Below, piece after piece: positions 1 through 5,264 of a DNA stretch of 5,264 bases. Below the pieces are notes generated by a model. It was given only the letters and a program-made list of their open reading frames with translations. It ran no database searches and was not told the DNA's origin. Position 1 is the stretch's first letter. Each line of letters begins with the position of its first letter. The translations under genes and the position numbers were made by a program. Origin of the DNA: Chryseobacterium gleum (GTDB taxonomy: Bacteria; Bacteroidota; Bacteroidia; Flavobacteriales_D; Crocinitomicaceae); contig CAMCQW010000149.1 of the NCBI GenBank assembly GCA_945877045.1, positions 1-5,264 on the forward strand, written 5' to 3'.

Positions 1-183
1 AAAAAATGAAAGCCCTGAGAAACTCCAACACGTAGCAGTTCTTCCTTGACTTTGAACAGGAGTAGCATCTAGATGAGCGACTTTTGAGAATTTATATTCA
101 CTACCATCAATGTTGGTACTTGTATCTTGTGCACTCGAAAAAAGGGCACATATTAAAGCGAGGACTGCAAAGAAATAGTTCAT
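1..183 (-). CDS. Exported C1-family cysteine peptidase (bleomycin hydrolase/aminopeptidase C-like), N-terminal 61 residues only
   Basis: The reading frame begins with ATG at 183-181 and runs open off the left edge, giving 61 residues. Residues 1-18 look like a Sec signal peptide (hydrophobic core, then SSA before QD), so the product is probably periplasmic or secreted. Residues 42-56 contain PVQSQGRTATCWSFS, which matches the active-site start of papain-fold (C1) peptidases. Cys52 would be the nucleophile and Gln46 the oxyanion-hole glutamine, six residues apart as in papain. The active site lies so close to the mature N-terminus that there is no room for a long propeptide. This fits the bleomycin hydrolase/PepC branch, whose Bacteroidota members often carry signal peptides. 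The His and Asn of the triad lie outside the window, so activity and exact subfamily cannot be judged. The start is only 9 bases after the HU-SPOR stop codon, which suggests co-transcription. Confidence 0.85.
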   Translation of the reverse strand, partial: MNYFFAVLALICALFSSAQDTSTNIDGSEYKFSKVAHLDATPVQSQGRTATCWSFSGLSFF

Positions 184-192
184 CGGTATATT

Positions 193-1230
193 TTAATGTA
201 AAATCCAAACAGAAATTCCATCATGGTCAGCTTTCTCTTTTAACACAATCACTGCGTCCTCAGAAAAACCCCCTCCTAAAGATACTCGGTGCAATTGACC
301 TTCAGATAAAATGCAGGCGTTATATCCTTTCCCTTTTAATTTAGTAACAAAGTGCTGGGCATTTTTATAATTCGAAAAACATCCCGCAATACAATTGTAT
401 GTAAAAGGAGTTATAATTTCTATTTGATTTGGTGTATTTGGATTGCTAACATCTTCAACGTTAACTTTTTTATTTTTAGTTTCGTTCAGTATGGTGAATT
501 GTTTTTGTTCATCATATTCATAGTACCAAAAATCAAGGCTTAGGTCGGCATTATTACGTTGTTCTTCAATTGATTTATCAAGTAATAAGGCACTTTCATC
601 TGATATAACAAGTGGCTTTTTCAGATAATTAATTTTATGCGCCTTATGAAAAGGATTTAAATCATTAACTGAGATCATTCTCGATGACAAAACATTTGTT
701 TTTAAAGGAATCCAAAAAGAATAAAATACAATGGGCAAAAAACACGCAGCTGCAGCATATTTCCACTTATTACTTTTCCTTGGTGTTAGTATTATTTCCT
801 TTTTAATTTCTTTTGCAGGCACAAACTGGATATTGTCAAGGCCATACGAAGCCATTAAAAAATTAAAAAAACGATCTTGTTCGAAAATTAATAATCCTTC
901 TTGATTTCGTTGAAAGGTCCCGACTTTATGAATAGTAATCTTTTTGCCTTCTTTTAATGCCGCATGATACTCACTAACTTTACGAACAATTTCATTGCTT
1001 GCATCAGCGTAAGAAATTTTATTAACACTTGAAATTTCTGTCGTTAATAATCCATCATTATTTAAAAGTTGGATATTGAAAAGCAATTGTTTTGAAGGAG
1101 GCGACATGATCCCTTTGTCATAATCAATTTTTGAAGGGATTGCTTTTGTAACAAAACCACCAAATTCAGGAATAACAACACAATCATGTTGAATTATGAG
1201 TTGAACGATAATTTCATCAAACGTTTTCAT
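193..1230 (-). CDS. HU-CCDC81-type DNA-binding domain, transmembrane and SPOR domain protein
   Basis: This 345-residue protein has three parts. Residues 1 to about 140 resemble the paired bacterial CCDC81-type HU domains (Pfam HU-CCDC81_bac_1 and _2). The first part has VVIPEFGGFVTK (18-29), and the second has an HU-like helical stretch followed by KITIHKVGTFQRNQEGLLIF (97-116). A basic stretch RKSNKWK (151-157) precedes a single hydrophobic helix at about 158-175, which predicts a cytoplasmic N-terminus. Residues 176-275 form a polar, probably flexible periplasmic linker. Residues 276-345 fit a SPOR domain (CIAGCFSNYKNAQHFVTKLK, then KGYNA), a fold known to bind glycan strands of denuded septal peptidoglycan. 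The likely role is to connect nucleoid and cell wall, perhaps at division; this is inference from the domain order. The ATG at 1230 gives a family-like N-terminus. The gene starts 37 bases after kdsB and ends 9 bases before the peptidase gene. Domain calls were made by eye. Confidence 0.88.
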   Translation of the reverse strand: MKTFDEIIVQLIIQHDCVVIPEFGGFVTKAIPSKIDYDKGIMSPPSKQLLFNIQLLNNDGLLTTEISSVNKISYADASNEIVRKVSEYHAALKEGKKITIHKVGTFQRNQEGLLIFEQDRFFNFLMASYGLDNIQFVPAKEIKKEIILTPRKSNKWKYAAAACFLPIVFYSFWIPLKTNVLSSRMISVNDLNPFHKAHKINYLKKPLVISDESALLLDKSIEEQRNNADLSLDFWYYEYDEQKQFTILNETKNKKVNVEDVSNPNTPNQIEIITPFTYNCIAGCFSNYKNAQHFVTKLKGKGYNACILSEGQLHRVSLGGGFSEDAVIVLKEKADHDGISVWILH

Positions 1231-1267
1231 TTGTCAAATATCGTAAAAAATTATCAAAACTAAAAGC

Positions 1268-1990
1268 TTAGAGTAGGCTAATCACGAGATTAACATCCGC
1301 TGGGATATCAATGTTTGGTGTTTCTATATCTGTTTCTATAATAGTTAACGGATAATTGTAAAACAACCACCTTAATTGCTCTAGCGATTCAGCTTTTTCA
1401 ATAAGGGTAGCCGGCAATTTCGTAATAGCCATAAGGGTTCCCATTTTAAAACCATATAATCCTATATGTTTAAGAAATGGAAAGTCATTCTGTGTTGTAT
1501 TGCTGGTGCTTGGGATAGGACTTCTACTAAAGTATAAAGCCGTATTATTTTCTTTTAGGACAATCTTAATACGATTGGGGTTATTTATGTCGTCAATGCT
1601 AATTTTGCGAGTTGCAAGGGTGGCAATTTGTACGCTTGCTTCTTCAAATGATTGAATTAACAAATCTAATTGGCGGTAATCCACGAGGGGTTCATCTCCT
1701 TGTATATTAATCACAACATCAAATTCAGGATGTCTAGCAGCTACTTCAGCACAGCGTTCTGTTCCTGAACAATGAGTAGCATCCGTCATTTCAACATTGC
1801 CCCCAAATCGTTTCACTTCATCGACGATTCTTTGATCATCTGTGGCGACAATCAGTAAGTCTATTTTAGCGGATTTACTCGCACCTTCATAAACTCTTTG
1901 AATCATAGATTTTCCTTTCAAGTCAATTAAGGGTTTCCCGGGAAATCGAGTTGAGCTGTAGCGGGCTGGAATAATGCCGAGTACCTTCAC
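1268..1990 (-). CDS. kdsB: 3-deoxy-manno-octulosonate cytidylyltransferase (CMP-Kdo synthetase)
   Basis: KdsB is a cytoplasmic enzyme that joins CTP and Kdo to give CMP-Kdo and diphosphate, the activated sugar used to build the LPS inner core on lipid A. The 240 residues are close to the usual length of about 245-250. Family motifs appear in order: IIPARYSSTRFPGKPL (6-21, nucleotide-binding loop), THCSGTERC (72-80), NIQGDEPLV (95-103, with metal-binding Asp99), ALYFSRSPIP (151-160), KHIGLYGF (174-181) and ESLEQLRWL (201-209). The C-terminal motif, usually close to GVDTPED, reads NIDIPAD (226-232); the key Asp228 is kept but its neighbours differ. The start is GTG (1990-1988). No in-frame ATG lies just upstream, and this start gives the expected MKVLGIIPAR beginning. 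The GTG overlaps the TAG of the upstream receptor gene by one base, which points to co-transcription and possible translational coupling. Confidence 0.97.
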   Translation of the reverse strand: MKVLGIIPARYSSTRFPGKPLIDLKGKSMIQRVYEGASKSAKIDLLIVATDDQRIVDEVKRFGGNVEMTDATHCSGTERCAEVAARHPEFDVVINIQGDEPLVDYRQLDLLIQSFEEASVQIATLATRKISIDDINNPNRIKIVLKENNTALYFSRSPIPSTSNTTQNDFPFLKHIGLYGFKMGTLMAITKLPATLIEKAESLEQLRWLFYNYPLTIIETDIETPNIDIPADVNLVISLL

Positions 1991-1992
1991 TA
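1988..1992 (-). promoter_or_regulatory. TAGTG stop/start overlap joining the receptor gene to kdsB
   Basis: Read on the minus strand these five bases are TAGTG. TAG ends the TonB-dependent receptor, and GTG, sharing its last G, starts kdsB. Overlaps of this kind usually allow a ribosome that has terminated to restart on the next gene. I see no clear Shine-Dalgarno site ahead of the GTG, which fits either re-initiation or the weak Shine-Dalgarno use common in Bacteroidota. The overlap itself is read directly from the sequence; coupling is inferred. Confidence 0.7.
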
Positions 1993-4374
1993 GAATTTCA
2001 TTTGGATTTGCACCATATAATTTCTCGGAGGTTGAATATCTCCCGGTCGGGTGGTGTATTCAGCATTTAATATATTATTAGCGATAAGACCAATACGATA
2101 TTGATCATTGATTTTATAACCAAAGCGAACATCAAAAACTAAATTACCTTTGTTATATTGCTGGCGATAGGCAGTTAAACCAGGAAGGATATAAACAGCT
2201 GATGTAAGTGATGGGTCTAGATCATCTTCAAAAGTTCGGTCAATATTTCTCATGAAACTTGAATATCGACAAGAAAAACCAAGGCTAATTTTTTTGTAAT
2301 TAGCTTCAATATCTGCTTTTGCTAAATGCTTGAATCGATATTTTAGCATATTAGTAGTTGAATCTGAGTAATTCGCTACGTATAAAGGATCATTATTTAG
2401 TGAGATTGGATTCATATAAGTATAACCGATCAGCGAAATTAATTCTACTGGACCTAGTTTTCCGCTAGAATTGAATGAAATATCTAGACCTGTAATGCGT
2501 GCCTTTTCGGCATTTTGCGCCTGAAACCCGACCCAATCTGCGACATTATATTGCCCATTTGTTAAAAACTGAATATCTTCAGGTGTAGGGTTAATTGGGT
2601 TTAATGGCATCTGAGAAATTGGATTGAAGTAAATAAATGAAAACTCCATCATGTTGCTGTATTGGTTTACAAAAGCAGCAACATCGATCATTCCTTTCCA
2701 TTCGCCAATTTTCACGCCTTGCTTAATGCCAATTTCTGCCGACCAGCCAATTTCCGGTTTAAGATTTGGGTTAGGAAAGACATTTAAGGCACCTACAGAG
2801 GTCTGAGTATATCTTTCCGCTACGGCTGGATAACGGATTCCTTGTCCAAATGAAGCTCGTAAGTGAGTGTATTTTGCTACTTGATAATGCAACCCAGTTC
2901 TAAGTATGGGGTAAATTGGAATTACTGTTGAATCTTTTTTTGAGATTAAGAAGTCAGTATCCCCTCGTTTACCATCCATTTCAAAATATTCAGCACGAAC
3001 ACCTGCGGTGATATCTAATTCCCCAATTTTCTTCTCAAATTGTGCATAAGCGGCGATATTATTAGAGGTATGATCACCAAATAAATTTGATTTCACCACA
3101 TTGTAGATATTGGAGATACCCGTTGTAAGTGTGAAATCGTTGCTGTATTGCTTTTGGAATTGATAATCTGAAAAATAAATTACTGCACCGTTACTTTGTG
3201 ACAAATTATTTAGGTTAGTATTCTCAGCAAAATAGATTCTCGTTTTTAAACTGTGCTTATTGTTATGTTTATCGGTAAACTTCACATAAGGATCAAGAAA
3301 TAAGCGTTGCCCAAAATTATAGGTCAGTGTGGATGCTGCATTACTTGTATCGGCTCCCCCGCTGGGTGTGTAACCTTGATCAGCACTTTCCCAAATTAGA
3401 AAATTACCCGCCTTTTGCGCTTGATAATTATACCCAATGCCTGTTTTCAATCGGTTAAACTTTTGTGATTTAAAATATAATGATCCACTAACCCTTCCCC
3501 TTAATTCAGTTTCCCCTTCCCGGTAGCCGTCGTTGTGAAATAGAGTGGTTGAAATTGTGTACCCAAATTTGTTGTGCATTTGTCCATGATAAACTTCAAT
3601 TTGTTGATTCATTGGGTTGCGCGTCCACCATTTAAGTGATGAACGACGTGGATTGTCATAGATCCCACTTTGCACTTTTATTTTAGTTTCAGGTTTGTAG
3701 GTAGGCTCTTTTTCCGTTAAAGCAATAACCCCATTAAGTGCACCACTTCCATAAAGTACGGATGCAGCGCCCTTCATTATTTCAATTTGCGAAGCTTGCT
3801 CCATGGGAATGGCATTCCATTGTGTATCACCTGCATAGCCGGAAAGTAAAGGCATCCCATTCCATAATAACAACACACGACTTCCTGTTCCGTATGCAAA
3901 TCCAGAGCCTCCTCTTATACTTACTTGTCCATCCATTGTAAAAACACCTGGCGTTTGATCAACCGCTTGTTCTAAATCGGCAATTCCTTTATTATCGATA
4001 AGCTGTGGTCGAATAACTTCCATAGATATAGGAACATCTTCGGCAGCTTGTTTTCTTTTTCCAGCTGAAACAACGATGGTTTGAAAGTCTTTCACAACCT
4101 CTTTAATTACGATTGGGTAATCGCCAGCTTCGGTAATTATCACGGTGTCATTTGCATATTGCAACATGGAAAATACCAAAGTGACAGGAAATTTACTGAT
4201 AGGGAGATTGTATTTTCCATCAAAATCGGTAATCGCTTTTTCCCCTGAAGAAGCAACCACTTTTACACCAATCATTGAGGATTTTCCAACGAAATCTGTT
4301 ACTGTCCCTGTAATTTGTGCCGAAACTGGTTTTGATAAGAGGAGGGTAAAAAAGGCAAAGTAGATTATTTTCAT
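1990..4374 (-). CDS. TonB-dependent outer-membrane receptor with carboxypeptidase-regulatory-like N-terminal domain
   Basis: This complete 794-residue receptor should import a scarce ligand across the outer membrane using TonB/ExbBD energy. Residues 1-19 are a signal peptide with likely cleavage at VSA/Q. Residues 20-95 form a CarboxypepD_reg-like β-sandwich domain (ITGTVTDFVGK at the start, TDFDGKYNLPI at 49-59), common on Bacteroidota receptors. A probable TonB box is TIVVSA (99-104). The plug (about 108-220) contains VSIRGGSGFAYG (151-162) and IEIMKGAASVLYGSGALNGV (197-216). The rest is a 22-strand type barrel rich in alternating hydrophobic residues and ending in Phe794, the usual BAM recognition residue. 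No SusD-like gene is next to it, so a carbohydrate (SusC) role is not supported; the substrate (siderophore, heme, cobalamin or metal) is unknown. An in-frame TAA at 4386-4384 makes the ATG at 4374 the first possible start. The leader before it is A-rich. The gene lies 68 bases after a paralogous receptor gene. Confidence 0.95.
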   Translation of the reverse strand: MKIIYFAFFTLLLSKPVSAQITGTVTDFVGKSSMIGVKVVASSGEKAITDFDGKYNLPISKFPVTLVFSMLQYANDTVIITEAGDYPIVIKEVVKDFQTIVVSAGKRKQAAEDVPISMEVIRPQLIDNKGIADLEQAVDQTPGVFTMDGQVSIRGGSGFAYGTGSRVLLLWNGMPLLSGYAGDTQWNAIPMEQASQIEIMKGAASVLYGSGALNGVIALTEKEPTYKPETKIKVQSGIYDNPRRSSLKWWTRNPMNQQIEVYHGQMHNKFGYTISTTLFHNDGYREGETELRGRVSGSLYFKSQKFNRLKTGIGYNYQAQKAGNFLIWESADQGYTPSGGADTSNAASTLTYNFGQRLFLDPYVKFTDKHNNKHSLKTRIYFAENTNLNNLSQSNGAVIYFSDYQFQKQYSNDFTLTTGISNIYNVVKSNLFGDHTSNNIAAYAQFEKKIGELDITAGVRAEYFEMDGKRGDTDFLISKKDSTVIPIYPILRTGLHYQVAKYTHLRASFGQGIRYPAVAERYTQTSVGALNVFPNPNLKPEIGWSAEIGIKQGVKIGEWKGMIDVAAFVNQYSNMMEFSFIYFNPISQMPLNPINPTPEDIQFLTNGQYNVADWVGFQAQNAEKARITGLDISFNSSGKLGPVELISLIGYTYMNPISLNNDPLYVANYSDSTTNMLKYRFKHLAKADIEANYKKISLGFSCRYSSFMRNIDRTFEDDLDPSLTSAVYILPGLTAYRQQYNKGNLVFDVRFGYKINDQYRIGLIANNILNAEYTTRPGDIQPPRNYMVQIQMKF

Positions 4375-4396
4375 ATTTTTTATTTAGTGAATTGAC

Positions 4397-4430
4397 GGTC
4401 TAATAATAAGTGGCTAAGATAATATAGACC
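4397..4430. repeat. Short inverted repeat in the gap between the two receptor genes
   Basis: The arms GGTCTA (4397-4402) and TAGACC (4425-4430) are perfectly complementary over 6 bases and enclose a 22-base AT-rich spacer. The element lies entirely inside the 68-base gap (4375-4442). On the transcribed strand no U-run follows the distal arm, so it does not look like a standard intrinsic terminator. It could be a weak RNA hairpin, an operator, or chance in AT-rich DNA. I see no convincing Bacteroidota-type promoter (TTG, about 19 bases, TAnnTTTG) in the gap. Confidence 0.3.
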
Positions 4431-4442
4431 TATTCATTTTGG

Positions 4443-5264
4443 TTAAAGGGCTAATTGCATTTGAATCATAAAATTTCTTGGGGCTTGCACATCTCCTGGT
4501 CTTGAAGAATATTCTTGGTTAAATAGGTTATTGGCAATGAGGTTAATTTTTACTGCTTTAGTAATATCGTAACTAAAGCGAGTGTCAACGATGAATGCCC
4601 CATTATTATTAGCTGCTCTATAATCTTCTAATCCCGGCAAGATGAATTGTGGGCCATTTTGTGTGGGAATAGATCCTTCGAAAATTGCATCAATATTTAC
4701 CATATTACTGCTGTACCTTGTGGAGAATCCAAAACTTAATTTTTTATAATTTAATTGCACATCCATTTTCGCAAGGTGATTAAAACGATACTTCAACATA
4801 TTTGAAGAGGTATCAGAAAATGTCTGTCTATAGGTGGAGTCTTTATTTAAACTTTTTGGATTCATATAGGTGTAGCCGAGTAGCGTGATTACTTCCACCT
4901 CTTTAATTTTTCCTGAACTATTAAATGAAAGTTCTAAGCCTGTGATTCTTGCTTTCTCTGCATTATCTGCTCTAAAGCCTAATACGTTATTGATTGTAAC
5001 ACCCTGAGCAACTAGGTCGTTCCATATAGCAGAATCTTCAGGACTGGCAATTCCAGCGCCTAAAAATGTTAGTTTGTCACCGGTTAATGGATTATAGGCA
5101 TTAAAGGTGAACTCCGTCATATTACTATATTGATTTATGAAACCAGCGACGTCGAAAACTCCTTTCCAAGTGTCACCAATCTTTACAATTTGTTTTCCAC
5201 CAACTTCTGCCGTCCAACCTGTCTCTGGATTTAATTTGGGATTTTTAAAAATAACGACCCCTCC
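4443..5264 (-). CDS. TonB-dependent outer-membrane receptor, C-terminal 273 residues (paralogue of the next gene)
   Basis: The frame enters open from the right edge and ends with TAA at 4445-4443, giving 273 residues. The first ATG inside the window (5120) is internal: the 48 codons before it are open and match the paralogue (KNPKLNPETGWTAEVG here, PNPNLKPEIGWSAEIG there). The fragment covers the last third of the β-barrel and aligns with residues 528-794 of the downstream receptor. Shared blocks include NAEKARITGL, SFNSSGK, GYTYMNP, NMLKYRF and a C-terminal RPGD-PRN motif. From NAEKARITGL to the FE of TFED/IFEG I count by hand about 65 identities in 97 positions. The segment after NMTEF differs strongly and is 6 residues longer than in the paralogue, as expected of an extracellular loop. 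The protein ends QLAL, without the usual terminal aromatic residue. Signal peptide, plug and TonB box lie outside the window, and the substrate is unknown. Confidence 0.93.
   Translation of the reverse strand, partial: GGVVIFKNPKLNPETGWTAEVGGKQIVKIGDTWKGVFDVAGFINQYSNMTEFTFNAYNPLTGDKLTFLGAGIASPEDSAIWNDLVAQGVTINNVLGFRADNAEKARITGLELSFNSSGKIKEVEVITLLGYTYMNPKSLNKDSTYRQTFSDTSSNMLKYRFNHLAKMDVQLNYKKLSFGFSTRYSSNMVNIDAIFEGSIPTQNGPQFILPGLEDYRAANNNGAFIVDTRFSYDITKAVKINLIANNLFNQEYSSRPGDVQAPRNFMIQMQLAL

Noticed and set aside
148..159. Lipobox (ALIC) in the peptidase signal peptide
   Set aside because: Ile at -1 does not fit the Ala/Gly/Ser requirement, and a better signal peptidase I site (SSA/QD) follows.
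84..543. Plus-strand open frames at 84-344 and 352-543
   Set aside because: They lie antisense to the HU-SPOR gene and the peptidase start, have no recognisable motif, and carry biased composition typical of shadow frames.
1231..1267. Promoter ahead of the HU-SPOR gene based on GATATTTG, similar to TAnnTTTG
   Set aside because: It ends only about 4 bases before the ATG, and no TTG lies at the expected spacing of about 19 bases, so it does not fit a usable Bacteroidota promoter.
3738..4363. Plus-strand open frames at 3738-3941 and 4145-4363
   Set aside because: Both are antisense to the plug and N-terminal domains of the complete receptor, which are strongly supported as coding; the antisense translations show no domain features.
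1990..4374. SusC/SusD-type glycan uptake locus
   Set aside because: No SusD-like lipoprotein, glycoside hydrolase or sugar sensor is present next to the receptors, and the 794-residue length is shorter than typical SusC proteins of about 1000 residues.
4375..4442. Promoter for the complete receptor based on TATCTTAG
   Set aside because: It matches TAnnTTTG imperfectly and has no TTG at suitable distance upstream; the gap is also very AT-rich.
5118..5120. ATG at 5120 as the true start of the partial receptor
   Set aside because: The 48 codons upstream are open to the window edge and align with the paralogue, so this Met is internal (QYSNMTEF aligns with QYSNMMEF).

Overview
The window reads as an ordinary envelope-related stretch of a Bacteroidota chromosome. 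The evidence is an AT-rich composition, TonB-dependent receptors with an N-terminal carboxypeptidase-regulatory-like domain, a gene joining a CCDC81-type HU domain to a SPOR domain (an architecture typical of this phylum), and A-rich leaders instead of clear Shine-Dalgarno sites. A flavobacterial or related lineage is plausible, but the genus cannot be fixed from this sequence.

Every gene lies on the minus strand, so transcription runs from high to low coordinates. In that order: (i) the C-terminal part of a TonB-dependent receptor (4443-5264, N-terminus outside the window); (ii) a 68-base gap with a short inverted repeat; (iii) a complete paralogous TonB-dependent receptor of 794 residues (1990-4374); (iv) kdsB, CMP-Kdo synthetase (1268-1990), whose GTG start shares one base with the receptor's TAG stop; (v) a 37-base gap; (vi) a 345-residue protein with HU-like, transmembrane and SPOR segments (193-1230); (vii) a 9-base gap; (viii) the first 61 codons of an exported C1 (bleomycin hydrolase/aminopeptidase C-like) cysteine peptidase (1-183). 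No intergenic stretch exceeds 68 bases. I see no tRNA, rRNA, CRISPR array, insertion sequence or phage gene.

The genes share an envelope theme: outer-membrane uptake (two receptors), activation of Kdo for the LPS inner core (KdsB), a probable link between DNA and peptidoglycan (HU-TM-SPOR), and an exported peptidase. Tight spacing and one stop/start overlap suggest co-transcription of at least part of the cluster, though no promoter or terminator could be identified. The points most worth a second look are the HU-TM-SPOR protein and the diverged tandem receptor pair. I found no convincing sign of an undescribed system.
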